From Gemmatimonadaceae bacterium (GTDB lineage Bacteria > Gemmatimonadota > Gemmatimonadetes > Gemmatimonadales > Gemmatimonadaceae): a stretch of 64,000 nt of DNA. Location of the stretch: contig DASXUN010000004.1 in assembly GCA_036504815.1 (NCBI GenBank), positions 186,001 to 250,000 on the forward strand. The letters run 5' to 3'. Below, in pieces: positions 1 to 8,570 of this stretch. The notes beneath the pieces were generated by a model. That model ran no database searches and was not told the origin of the DNA. It saw only the letters and a program-made list of their open reading frames with translations. The position numbers and the translations under genes are program-made. Each line of letters starts with the position of its first letter. Within the stretch, counting starts at the first letter, position 1.

Positions 1-94
1 AGCGATCGAGTACCTGAAGAAGAAGATCGCCGAGGATCCGCGGCCGGTGCCGGCGCCGCCGGCCTATCCGAAGAAGGCGAGACCCTCACCGTAG
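1..94 (+). CDS. C-terminal end of an unidentified protein (5' truncated)
   Basis: An open frame enters from the left edge and reads AIEYLKKKIAEDPRPVPAP before continuing to a TAG stop at 92-94. The tail is charged and then Pro-rich, as at the end of a soluble or periplasmic protein. It converges on the amylase gene and their 3' ends overlap by 9 bases, which is normal for real convergent genes. Too little is present to name a family. The frame could be chance, but the Lys-rich helix and its neat ending argue for a gene end. Confidence 0.45.
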   Translation, partial: AIEYLKKKIAEDPRPVPAPPAYPKKARPSP

Positions 95-1654
95 CGGCTG
101 CGCAACCCCCACACGAATCGCCACCGCCGACGTCGCGGGCAACGTGACCGTTGCCGTGCCATCGGCGGCGACGGTCACGCGGAGCCCCGCGCATCCATCA
201 CCCACCCGTCCGCCGGCCAGCAGGTCGCAGTACATCCCCGCCGGCAATCCGGCGTTGATGGTCGCCGTCACGCTCGTCGCGCCGGCGTTGATCATCACCC
301 ACCCCTTGTCGCCGCGCGTGAACGCCACCGCGTCGGCGCCGTTGTCCCACGTGTGCGTGACGTCCAGCCCCGCCGTCGCCCGGCGGAACGCGACCATTGT
401 CACGATCCACGGGTCGCGATGGTCGCACGTCCATTGCCCCACCACCGCGGTCTGGAAGCTCGCCGCGCAGTTGAGCGTGGCGGCCGGCGCCGGGGGCCCG
501 GCGTCGCGCCCGGCCTGCGTGCTACGATCGAACGCGTACCCGGACATCACCACGGGATAGCCATACCCCTGCCCCAGCATCCAGACGTTCGCCAGGCGGT
601 ACGCCACGCCGTCGCGGTAATCCACCCCGTCGTAGCGCTGCGTGTCGTGGTTCTGCAGGAAGACCACGGCCTTGTTGCTGGCCATCAGCCCCCACGTGCG
701 CTGGGTGAACGAGCTCAGCTCGGAGGCGCGCTTGCCGCTCCCGGCGCGGAACCGCTCGCCCACCGCGCGGAAGTTGAACTCGGTGACGTCGGCCGCCCCG
801 CCGCTCGCGTAGCCGAGCCCGAAGTAGTCGGTCGCCTTCACGGCCTCGGTGCCGGGGTCGATGACCTCGAGGAAGAAGTACGGCGGCGCGCGCCCCTCGG
901 CGACGGCCGCGAGGTTCACCAGCCGGACAATGCTGTCGAGCTCCACCGGCTGGATGTGCTTGGCCGCGTCGATGCGGAAACCGGCGACGCCGAGCCGAGT
1001 GAGGCCGATGAGATAGTCGGCGATCTTCTGCCGGACGCTCGCCGATCCGGTGTTGAGATCGGGAAGCCCCAGCAGCTCGCAGTCCTGCACGTTGGCCGCG
1101 CTCTGGTAATTGTTCAGCGCGCAGGCAGGGTGAAAATCGGCCGGGCCGTACAGCGGCTGGTAGTTGTAGCGCGTGAACGGCGTGCCGGCGCTTCCCACCC
1201 CACTGCCCGGCGCCATGTGATTGATGACGGCGTCCACGTAGATGTCCACGTTCGCCGCGCGGCACTTGGCCACCATGTCAACGAACTCGGCGCGCGTCCC
1301 GAACTTGCCACGATCGATCGAATAACTGACCGGTCCGTAGACTTCGAACCACGGGCGCCCGTCGGCGATGTTGTGCTCCTGCGGCGGGCTCACCAACGCG
1401 GCGCGATAGCCGGCCGGGCCCAACGAGCGCCCGCACTCGGCGCCCACATCGGTCCAGTACCACGAGAAGAGCTGAACGAAGGTGTCGCCCGCTTCCGCGT
1501 GCCCGGTGGGACGATACGCCGGCGCGAGCACGGGACGCCCCACGGGGCCGGTGGAGCCGCCCGGCGCCGCTGGGCCGGACGGCGTATCGGAGCCCCCGCC
1601 GCACGCCGCTACGAGCGCAACGCACAGCGCGGCGCACGAAAGCGCCACGCGCAT
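86..1654 (-). CDS. Secreted alpha-amylase, GH13 family, lipoprotein
   Basis: The product (522 aa) should hydrolyse alpha-1,4-glucans outside the inner membrane. The start is placed at MRVALS because this gives a lipoprotein signal ending LVAAC (Cys18); an upstream ATG at 1735 would add an arginine-rich stretch with no signal character. All four GH13 motifs are visible: DAVINH (141-146), GFRIDAAKH (225-233, nucleophile D229), the acid E263 in FLEVID, and FLQNHD (332-337, D337). A Gly/Ser/Pro-rich linker follows the lipid cysteine. The gene lies downstream of SusD and SusC in the same direction, so it probably forms a small starch or glycogen utilisation locus with them. Lipidation is inferred from the motif only. 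Confidence 0.9.
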   Translation of the reverse strand: MRVALSCAALCVALVAACGGGSDTPSGPAAPGGSTGPVGRPVLAPAYRPTGHAEAGDTFVQLFSWYWTDVGAECGRSLGPAGYRAALVSPPQEHNIADGRPWFEVYGPVSYSIDRGKFGTRAEFVDMVAKCRAANVDIYVDAVINHMAPGSGVGSAGTPFTRYNYQPLYGPADFHPACALNNYQSAANVQDCELLGLPDLNTGSASVRQKIADYLIGLTRLGVAGFRIDAAKHIQPVELDSIVRLVNLAAVAEGRAPPYFFLEVIDPGTEAVKATDYFGLGYASGGAADVTEFNFRAVGERFRAGSGKRASELSSFTQRTWGLMASNKAVVFLQNHDTQRYDGVDYRDGVAYRLANVWMLGQGYGYPVVMSGYAFDRSTQAGRDAGPPAPAATLNCAASFQTAVVGQWTCDHRDPWIVTMVAFRRATAGLDVTHTWDNGADAVAFTRGDKGWVMINAGATSVTATINAGLPAGMYCDLLAGGRVGDGCAGLRVTVAADGTATVTLPATSAVAIRVGVAQPLR

Positions 1655-1738
1655 GCGCGCGTGGCGCCTCGTGGGCCAGACGCCAAACACCCGGCCCGAG
1701 ACAGGGCCTCGGACCGGGTGCTGGTCACACATCACGCC

Positions 1739-3322
1739 TTAGTACCCCGGATTCTGCTTCAGATTCGGGTTCGCCGTCAGCTCGCTCGCCGGCAGCGGGT
1801 ACAGGTCGCGGAAGGCTTCCGTCAACTTGCCGTTGACCGTGTTGCCCTTCCACTGCCAGATGCCAGCCGTGCTGAACTGGCCATAGCGGATGAGGTCGGT
1901 GCGGCGCGTCCCTTCCCAGAAGAGCTCGCGCGCGCGCTCATCGAGGATGAAGGCGGTCGTCAGCTGCGCGTCGGCAATCTGCCCCGACGGGTTGCCGTAC
2001 GCCCGGTCCCGCAGCGCGTTGATGTAGCCCAGCGCCGTGGCGCGCGAACCGCCGCCGCCACGCAGGTGCGCTTCGGCGTACATCAGGTAGGCATCGGCCA
2101 GGCGGAAGACCGGGAAATCGGTATCCACGAAGGTCGAGTTCTTGCCCGAGGCGCCCGACGACGTCTTGTTGGTGAACTTCGGCGAACCGATGCCGGTGGT
2201 GTAATCGGTCAGGTTCGTCATGCTCCCCGAGAAGCCGGTGGTCGTGAAGAACGACGACCGCTTGTCCGGGCTCGAGGCGCCGCCATTGTTCGGGTAGAGC
2301 GCCGCGAGCGACGGCTTGGTGCGAATGCCCCACCAGCCGCCGTCAATGCCGTAGTCGCCGGCGTTGATGCTCGCGCCCACCGAGGCGTGAATGAGGAAGG
2401 TCATCCCGCCCCACGTCTGGATCTTGTCGCCGTCCTGCTGGATGGCGAAGATGATTTCCGGCGACGTGTTGTTGTCGGCGGAGAACATCCGGCGGAAGTT
2501 CGCGTCGAGCCGGTACGGCCCGGCGATCACCTTCGACGCCTCCGAGAGCGCCTCGGCCCACTTCGGCGTGCCCGTGTAGACGCCGGCGTTCAGGTACATC
2601 TTGGCCAGCAGCATCGACACCGCGCCCTGGTCGACGCGGCCGTACTCGGCGGCGCCCATCGCCGGGAGTTCGGTGCGAATGGCGTTCAGCTCGCTGACCA
2701 CATAGTCAAAGAGCTGGGCGCGCGTCGCCGGCTGCGGCGGCGTCTTGCCGATCACGTCCGTCTCCTTCACGAGCGGGATCGGGCCAAACAGGCTGATGCC
2801 GTGGAAGTAGCTGTACGCGCGGAGGAAGCGCGCCTCGGCGCGGAACTTGGCCACCTCGGCGCGGGTCGCCGCCGAGACGTTGCGCGACGCCAGCTTCTCC
2901 GGCGTGGTCTCACGCAGGAACTCGTTGGCCATCGCCACCTGGAAATAGATGCGGTAGTACATCGAGCCCAGGAACGAGTTCGACGACGACCAGATCTGGG
3001 TGTTCAGTTCCTGGATGGGACCGTCGTTCCAGGAGACCGCCGCCTCGTCGGTGGGCAGCTCTTCCATCTGCCACCAGAGGCGCATGTACTGCGAGAAGCC
3101 CTCGTCGAGCCCCGAGATGTCGCCGTTGCCCGCCGGACCCTGCTGGCCGCTGACCGCGAGGCCCGCATAGATCTTGGCGAGGAACGACTTGTACGACGTC
3201 TCCTCGGAGAAGATGTTGGCGCTGCTGACGCTGCTCTTCGGCGCCACCGTCGGATCGGTGCACGCGGCCGCCACCAGCAGCGCGCTGGCGGCGACGAGCA
3301 TCGAGCGAATCATGTTCTTCAT
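1739..3322 (-). CDS. SusD/RagB-family nutrient-binding outer-membrane lipoprotein
   Basis: The product (527 aa) is the glycan-binding lid that works with the SusC channel. A signal peptide ends in LVAAAC (Cys21). The RagB/SusD body shows the helical segment with LWWQMEELPTDEA near residues 83-95, the sequence KFRAEARFLRAYSYF in the TPR-like region, and the C-terminal FRLADAYLMYAEAHLR and ERARELFWEGTRRTDLIRYG typical of the family, ending NPNLKQNPGY. It lies 14 bases after the SusC gene and 84 bases before the amylase start. The amylase next door suggests alpha-glucan as the ligand; that is inference. Confidence 0.93.
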   Translation of the reverse strand: MKNMIRSMLVAASALLVAAACTDPTVAPKSSVSSANIFSEETSYKSFLAKIYAGLAVSGQQGPAGNGDISGLDEGFSQYMRLWWQMEELPTDEAAVSWNDGPIQELNTQIWSSSNSFLGSMYYRIYFQVAMANEFLRETTPEKLASRNVSAATRAEVAKFRAEARFLRAYSYFHGISLFGPIPLVKETDVIGKTPPQPATRAQLFDYVVSELNAIRTELPAMGAAEYGRVDQGAVSMLLAKMYLNAGVYTGTPKWAEALSEASKVIAGPYRLDANFRRMFSADNNTSPEIIFAIQQDGDKIQTWGGMTFLIHASVGASINAGDYGIDGGWWGIRTKPSLAALYPNNGGASSPDKRSSFFTTTGFSGSMTNLTDYTTGIGSPKFTNKTSSGASGKNSTFVDTDFPVFRLADAYLMYAEAHLRGGGGSRATALGYINALRDRAYGNPSGQIADAQLTTAFILDERARELFWEGTRRTDLIRYGQFSTAGIWQWKGNTVNGKLTEAFRDLYPLPASELTANPNLKQNPGY

Positions 3323-3336
3323 TGTTTCGTCTCCGC

Positions 3337-6300
3337 TCAGAAGCCGATGTTGAGGCCGGTGGTGAACGTGCGCGCCAGCGGGTACAGGTTGTTGTCGATG
3401 CCGTTCACGCCGGCCATCGGGTCAACGCCCGTGTACTTGGTGCTGGTAAAGACATTCTGGATCGCGCCGTACACCCGCAGCGACTTCAGCTGCGGCACGG
3501 TCTTGAAGGTGTAGCCGACGCTGATGTTGTCGAGGCGGAAGAAGCTCGCCTTCTCGACGTACAGGTCGGAGAAATACTGCGTGGACGTGAAGCCGTACTT
3601 GAGCACCGACGCGTGCAGGTTGTTGGGCGCCTGCGTCCCCTTGAGCGCGCGGTACGTGCCGAGCGTCGAGGCGACGTTGTTGTAGACGTAGTTGCCCAGG
3701 TGCATGCGGGCCGTCAGCGACATGTCCCAGTTCTTGTACGACACGTTCGACGTGTGGCCGATGATCCACTTCGGATCGGGGCTCTTGTACGCCACCTTGT
3801 CGCTCTGGGTGATGGCGCCGTCGCCGTTGATGTCCTGGTACAGTTCCTTGTCCGGCTTGTCGCCCGTCACCGGCTTGCCATCGGCGCCGGTCTTGTGCTT
3901 GAAGACGAGGAAGGCGTAGCGCGGCTGGCCCGGCTGCAGCACCTGGATGGTGTTGCCCACGCCGCCCGCGATGCCGCCGACGAGGATCTTGTCGGTCCCC
4001 GAGTTGCTGACCGACACGATCTTGTTGTTGTTCATGCCCGCCGAGAAGCTGGCATCCCAGCGCCACGGCGAGGTGCGGCCCTCGAGAATCACGGCACTCA
4101 GGCCGAGTTCCACGCCGTTGTTCTTCATGCTGCCGATGTTCGTCGTGACGTAGTTCGACAGGTTCGTCCCCGCCGCCACCGGGACCGTGAAGATCAGGTC
4201 GTCGGTCGTCTTGCTGTAGACGTCGAGGGTGCCGGTCACGCGGCTGTTGTAGAGGCCGAAGTCGAGGCCGAAGTTGGTCGACGCCGTCTGCTCCCACTTG
4301 ATGTTCGGGTCCACCGCGCTCGGGCGGATGGTCGTGACGAACTGGTTCCCGAACTGGTACTGCGCCTTGCTGTCACCCGTCGTGTAGGTGGACAGGAACA
4401 GGTAGTTGCCGAACGACTGGTTGCCGTTGACGCCCCACGAGAAGCGCAGCTTCAGGTCGGACAGCTGCGGGAACTTCTGCATGAAGGGCTCTTCGATGAC
4501 GCGCCACGCGGCGGCGAAGGCCGGGAAGACGCCCCACTGGTTGCCGGGGCCGAAGCGCGACGACCCGTCGCGGCGCAGCGAGCCGGTCAGCAGGTACCGG
4601 TCCTTGAAGGTGTAGTTCACGCGGCCGAAGAACGAGATGAGCTTGCTATCCTCGACCGTCAGGTAGTTCTGCTGCACCTGCGCGCCCGGCACGCCGTTCC
4701 CCTTCAGCAGGTTCGTCGAGAGCTTCTCGGCGTAGAACCAGGGATAGTCGCCGTGCGATCCGCCGTAGCCGTAGCCGGCGGTCACGTCGAACGAGCTGGC
4801 GATGTCCTCCATCTTGCGCGTGTAGGTGCCGAAGACCTCGAGCACCGTGTTGACCTGGCGCGGGTTGTTCTTGTCGAACCGGCCGCCGCGCCCGTTCTCG
4901 ACGTCGAACTGCGCGGTGCTGGGCGAGAAGGTGACGCGCGAGGCCTGCGTGAAGTCGTAGCCCGTGCGGAGCGTTGCGTTCAGCCCCTCGATCCACGGCA
5001 GCGTGTACTTGGCCTCGATGTTGCCGACGCTGCGGAACGTCGAGCCCTGGTCGCTGATCATCGCCTGGTCGGCGACGGGGTTGTTGGGGCCAAGCCAGTC
5101 GGCCCACTGAAAGTACGTGCCGTTGGCGTTGTAGATGGGCTGCGTCGGCGCCATCGAGGTCGCCGACCCCATGCCGCCGGCCGCGAACGTGTCGAGCGCC
5201 CGGCTTCCCTTGAGGTTCGCGCGGAACTCGAGCTTGTCGCTCATCAGCACGTCGCTGTAGGTGAGGCCCATCGACTCGCGACGGGTGCTCGATCCGGTGA
5301 CGATGCCGTCCTGCGACATGCTGCCGATCGACAGGCGGTAGCGCATGTCGTCCTTGGCGCCCGCCATCGACAGGTTGTTCTCGGCGCCGGTGCCGTTGTG
5401 CGTGATGGCGTCGATCCAGTCGGTGTTGGCGCTGCCGAGGCGCGCCGTGTTCTCCGGCGCGTACTGCGCCACGGCCGCCTTGAACTGCGTCGCGTTCAGC
5501 ATGTCCGGCTTCTTCACGATCTTCGACGTCGAGTAGCTGCTCCCGAACGACACGGTGGAGGCGCCGCCCGAGACACCCGACTTGGTCGTGATGAGGATGA
5601 CGCCGTTGGCGCCGCGCGACCCGTAGATGGCCGCGGCCGATGCATCCTTGAGCACCGTGATGCTCTCGATGTCGGCCGGGTTGAGGAAGTTCATCGGGTT
5701 GCGGCCCGCCGCGACGCCGCCGCCCGTCGGAAGCGGCACGCCGTCCACGACGAAGAGCGGTTCGTTGCTGGCGTTGATCGAGGTGCCGCCGCGGATGCGC
5801 ATGGCGATGCCCGCGCCCGGCTCGTTGCTCGTCACCACCTGCACGCCCGGCACCTTCGCCTGGATCAGCTGCTCGGGGCTGGTGATCTTGCCGATATTGA
5901 AGTTCTTCTCCCGGATCGTCTCGGCCACGCCGGTGCGGTCGCGCACGTCCTTCTGGCCATAGCCGGTGATCACGATGCCGCCGAGCTGGGCCGCCATCAC
6001 CTTGAGCTCGAAGTCGACCGTCACGGTGCGGCCTGCCGCCACCGTCACCGGCTGCGTGAGCGGCGCGAAGCCGATGCGCTTCGCCGTCACCTGATACGTT
6101 CCGGCATCGACCGCCAGCGTAAAGCGGCCGTCGTCGCGCGTAATCGCGCCGCGCTTGGTGCCCACGATCGTGACCTCAGCCCCGGCGATGGGGCCAGAGC
6201 CGTCATTGGCACGCACGGCACCGGTGATGCGCGTCTGCGCCAGCGCTCCCTCGCTGACACAGAGTGCCGCGAACAGAGCTGCCACTCCAGTCCGCCACAT
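3337..6300 (-). CDS. SusC/RagA-family TonB-dependent outer-membrane transporter
   Basis: The product (987 aa) forms the TonB-driven channel of a SusCD pair. It has a cleavable signal peptide ending near GALAQ, a carboxypeptidase-regulatory-like beta-sandwich (about 24-105), a plug with the SusC-type sequence VITGYGQKDVRDRTGVAETI and FVVDGVPLPTGGG, then a long barrel ending in Phe (GLNIGF). The start is supported by GAGGAG about 9 bases upstream of the ATG. It is the first gene of the locus and a candidate promoter lies about 110 bases upstream. It is somewhat shorter than many Bacteroidota SusC proteins but no barrel segment is obviously missing. Confidence 0.93.
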   Translation of the reverse strand: MWRTGVAALFAALCVSEGALAQTRITGAVRANDGSGPIAGAEVTIVGTKRGAITRDDGRFTLAVDAGTYQVTAKRIGFAPLTQPVTVAAGRTVTVDFELKVMAAQLGGIVITGYGQKDVRDRTGVAETIREKNFNIGKITSPEQLIQAKVPGVQVVTSNEPGAGIAMRIRGGTSINASNEPLFVVDGVPLPTGGGVAAGRNPMNFLNPADIESITVLKDASAAAIYGSRGANGVILITTKSGVSGGASTVSFGSSYSTSKIVKKPDMLNATQFKAAVAQYAPENTARLGSANTDWIDAITHNGTGAENNLSMAGAKDDMRYRLSIGSMSQDGIVTGSSTRRESMGLTYSDVLMSDKLEFRANLKGSRALDTFAAGGMGSATSMAPTQPIYNANGTYFQWADWLGPNNPVADQAMISDQGSTFRSVGNIEAKYTLPWIEGLNATLRTGYDFTQASRVTFSPSTAQFDVENGRGGRFDKNNPRQVNTVLEVFGTYTRKMEDIASSFDVTAGYGYGGSHGDYPWFYAEKLSTNLLKGNGVPGAQVQQNYLTVEDSKLISFFGRVNYTFKDRYLLTGSLRRDGSSRFGPGNQWGVFPAFAAAWRVIEEPFMQKFPQLSDLKLRFSWGVNGNQSFGNYLFLSTYTTGDSKAQYQFGNQFVTTIRPSAVDPNIKWEQTASTNFGLDFGLYNSRVTGTLDVYSKTTDDLIFTVPVAAGTNLSNYVTTNIGSMKNNGVELGLSAVILEGRTSPWRWDASFSAGMNNNKIVSVSNSGTDKILVGGIAGGVGNTIQVLQPGQPRYAFLVFKHKTGADGKPVTGDKPDKELYQDINGDGAITQSDKVAYKSPDPKWIIGHTSNVSYKNWDMSLTARMHLGNYVYNNVASTLGTYRALKGTQAPNNLHASVLKYGFTSTQYFSDLYVEKASFFRLDNISVGYTFKTVPQLKSLRVYGAIQNVFTSTKYTGVDPMAGVNGIDNNLYPLARTFTTGLNIGF

Positions 6301-6410
6301 GGTGCTTACTCCTCAGAAGTTTGGGGATGATCCGCCGAACTCGGGCCTTCCATCCCGAAGCCGGTAGGACGGGCCTCGGGTGCTCGGATCGGCTGGGGGA
6401 ACCGGGAAAA

Positions 6411-6439
6411 CATATATATGGAGCACGCACGTATGACAG
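6411..6439 (-). promoter_or_regulatory. Candidate sigma70-type promoter for the SusC operon
   Basis: On the minus strand CTGTCA is followed by a 17-base spacer and TATATG. Each box matches 4 of 6 consensus positions, and this is an unusually AT-rich island in a GC-rich gap. Transcription would begin about 105 bases before the SusC ATG. Assigned by consensus only. Confidence 0.35.
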
Positions 6440-6732
6440 GGCGACATTGCCCATTTCGTGTCAGGTGAATGCCCCGGCCTTTGGAGCGGGAACACCGCCA
6501 GAAACGTCAGCCGAACGCGACCGGTTCCCGGGGCGGCATGCTCCGCTTGAAGTACCTTCCACCTTCCGCCGGGCGTCACGCGGCGAAGGCGGACAGATTG
6601 CCACCCCGGCACTGCCTCACGGTCGATCAATAGGGACGGCGCGGGCGGCGGCCCAGCGCAGCGACAGGTGGCGCCGGAGGCGCCATCGGGTGATTTTCCA
6701 GACCGCCCGCGCGGTGTCGCCCGGGCGCCGTT
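6440..6732. other. Gene-free stretch upstream of tRNA-Ser
   Basis: I see no convincing coding frame, RNA or repeat array here. The only structure is a short hairpin at 6669-6685 (TGGCGCC, loop GGA, GGCGCCA) followed by TCGGGTGATTTT on the plus strand. The segment presumably holds the promoter of the tRNA gene, which I could not identify. Confidence 0.4.
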
Positions 6733-6819
6733 GGGCAGGTGGCAGAGTGGTTTAATGCTCCGGTCTTGAAAACCGGCGTTCCTGCAAGGGAACCGGGGGT
6801 TCGAATCCCTCCCTGCCCG
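6733..6819 (+). tRNA. tRNA-Ser (anticodon UGA)
   Basis: This 87-base cloverleaf has a perfect acceptor stem GGGCAGG/CCTGCCC with discriminator G, an anticodon arm CCGGT-CTTGAAA-ACCGG (TGA), a long variable arm as in class II tRNAs, and a T-arm GGGGGTTCGAATCCCTC. CCA is not encoded. It decodes UCA and, by wobble, other UCN codons. Confidence 0.96.
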
Positions 6820-6912
6820 TCCTCGCGCCCGTCGCGCCGGCCTTCAACGCCGCCGACCCGCCGCGCGTTTCGAATTCGCCCGGCCCCCACCACCCGAGCC
6901 CAGGGAATTCGC

Positions 6913-8106
6913 ATGCAATTCTCGTCGCGCGTCGCTCGTTCTTCGCTGCTGGCCGGCCTGCTGGCTGCCACCGGCTGCTCCGCATTCACCACCCGGAAGC
7001 CCGAGACGGCGCCCCCCGCGCCGGTTCCGGCCGCCGGCGCAGTGACACCCCGCCCGACCGGCGGCCCCGAGCGCAGCTTCACCGTCGCCATGGACTCGGT
7101 CCGGGCCCGGCAGCTCTACGTGAGCAAGGACCCCAAGGACCTGCCGCCGGGGAACTACGCTCGCGACATGCAGAACAAGGCGCGCACCGACAGCATCTAT
7201 GCGGCGCGCTTCAGGGGCATCGCCGAGTTCCGCAAGGTGACCTACAAGAGCACCGCCGACGGAATGGAAATCCCCGCCTATCTCTTTGCCCCGCTCGACA
7301 AGCGCGGTGCCAAGGGGCACGCGGCGATGGTCTGGGTGCACGGCGGCGTGCACGGCGACTGGGGCCCGACGATGTTCCCGTTCGTGAAGGAGGCGGTGGA
7401 GCGCGGGTACGTGATCATCACGCCCGACTACCGCGGCAGCACGGGCCACGGCGAAGCGCATCACCAGGCCATCGATTACGGCGGCATGGAGGTGGACGAC
7501 GTCCTCTCGGCCCTCGAATACCTGAAGACGCTCCCGTACGTGGACATGGATCGCGTGGGGATGATGGGGTGGAGCCACGGCGGATTCATCACCATCCTGA
7601 ACGCCACGAAGCCCGGCACGCCGCTCAAGGCCGCGGCCGGCATTGTGCCGGTGACGAACCTCGTCTTCCGGCTTTCGTACAAGGGGCCCGGATACCAGCG
7701 CAGCTACGCCGCCGAGCCGACCATTCTCGGCTTGCCGTTCGAGAAGCCCGACGAGTACATCAAGCGCTCGCCGCTCTACCACGTCGAGAACCTCAACATC
7801 CCGCTCCTCGTGCACGTCTCGACGAACGACCTCGACGTGAACTATGTCGAGGACCAGCAGATCGTCTGGAAGCTGCGCGCGCTCAAGCCCGAGCTGTCGG
7901 AGACGAAGATCTATGTGGATCCGCCGGGCTGGGGCGCGTCGGTCGGCCACTCGTTCAGTCGCCGCGTCGATCCCGTGACGCTGCAGCGCGTGGACTCGCC
8001 CGAACAGATCGACTCGTGGAACCGGACCTGGGCGTTCTTCGAGTGGAATCTGAGGCCCTATGAGGACCGGTCGAAGCCGGCGGCGCCGGTGAGGGTGACA
8101 CCGTAG
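6913..8106 (+). CDS. S9-type prolyl-oligopeptidase-fold hydrolase, lipoprotein
   Basis: The product (397 aa) is an alpha/beta hydrolase of the S9 peptidase group, exported and probably lipid-anchored. The start at ATG 6913 gives a signal peptide ending LAATGC (Cys22) followed by a Pro/Ala linker. Catalytic residues fit the fold: Ser221 in GWSHGG, Asp306 in STNDLDVN and His346 in VGHSF. WVHGGVHGDWG near residue 140 forms the oxyanion loop. There is no beta-propeller, so it is a single-domain peptidase or esterase rather than a full DPP-IV or POP enzyme; its substrate cannot be read from the sequence. It lies 93 bases after tRNA-Ser and is followed by a repeat hairpin, so it looks monocistronic. 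Confidence 0.85.
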   Translation: MQFSSRVARSSLLAGLLAATGCSAFTTRKPETAPPAPVPAAGAVTPRPTGGPERSFTVAMDSVRARQLYVSKDPKDLPPGNYARDMQNKARTDSIYAARFRGIAEFRKVTYKSTADGMEIPAYLFAPLDKRGAKGHAAMVWVHGGVHGDWGPTMFPFVKEAVERGYVIITPDYRGSTGHGEAHHQAIDYGGMEVDDVLSALEYLKTLPYVDMDRVGMMGWSHGGFITILNATKPGTPLKAAAGIVPVTNLVFRLSYKGPGYQRSYAAEPTILGLPFEKPDEYIKRSPLYHVENLNIPLLVHVSTNDLDVNYVEDQQIVWKLRALKPELSETKIYVDPPGWGASVGHSFSRRVDPVTLQRVDSPEQIDSWNRTWAFFEWNLRPYEDRSKPAAPVRVTP

Positions 8107-8112
8107 GGGCGG

Positions 8113-8197
8113 AATACCACAGAAAACGACAGAGTACCACGGAGTGCGGCGGTAACTGCCGTACTCCGTCGTACTCTGTGCCATTCTGTCGTCTTCT
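8113..8197. repeat. Decamer-word hairpin (family A) after the S9 peptidase
   Basis: Arms at 8129-8150 and 8158-8179 pair over 22 bases with two mismatches around a 7-base loop. Both are built from the words ACAGAGTAC and CACGGAGT, seen also at 15987-16257 and 44502-44767. It sits between the peptidase stop and tRNA-Ser(GCU). A terminator role is plausible but there is no long T-run. Confidence 0.75.
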
Positions 8198-8254
8198 CCC
8201 TTTACATCCGCCCCGCTCACGCCCATTTTTCTCAGTCTGCGCGCTCGCGCGCAT

Positions 8255-8345
8255 GGAGACGTGGCCGAGAGGCTGAAGGCGACGGTTTGCTAAACCGTTA
8301 TACGGGCTTAAACCTGTATCGAGGGTTCGAATCCCTCCGTCTCCG
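8255..8345 (+). tRNA. tRNA-Ser (anticodon GCU)
   Basis: This 91-base class II tRNA has acceptor stem GGAGACG/CGTCTCC with discriminator G, anticodon arm ACGGT-TTGCTAA-ACCGT (GCT), a long variable arm (TATACGGGCTTAAACCTGTATC) and T-arm GAGGGTTCGAATCCCTC. CCA is not encoded. It reads AGC and AGU. Repeat blocks flank it on both sides. Confidence 0.96.
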
Positions 8346-8413
8346 CTGAGCGGGTCTGCTGGGGACGCCCCGGTGGACCCGCTTTGCTTTGCTGGGATTC
8401 TTGTTGGGGAGAG

Positions 8414-8540
8414 TGATGGCAGAGGGCGGAAGGCGGATGGCGGATGGATGGCCGCCTCGAGCGGTGTCCCCACGCCTTCGTTCGTCGTCCGCCCTCCGCC
8501 CTCTGCCATCCGCCCTCCGCCATCCGCCATCCGCCATCAC
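8414..8540. repeat. GCCATCC/GCCCTCC heptamer-word inverted block (family B)
   Basis: The left arm (8414-8450, GATGGCAGAGGGCGGAAGG...) and right arm (8486-8540, runs of CGCCATC and CGCCCTC) are complementary as tandem words, with about 35 unrelated bases between them. The same family, again opening GAGTGATGGC, follows tRNA-Gln at 30046. The right arm ends about 30 bases before the gltX start, so it may lie in the gltX leader. Confidence 0.75.
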
Positions 8541-8570
8541 TCAGCCCCCACTCGAAACTAGCCTCGCCCC

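Noticed and set aside
3322-6330. Very long plus-strand open frame (about 1000 codons) opposite SusC
   Set aside because: It is Arg/Val/His-rich, lacks any domain, and is the antisense shadow of a clear SusC gene, common in GC-rich DNA. The same holds for the long frame at 353-3514 opposite SusD and the amylase.
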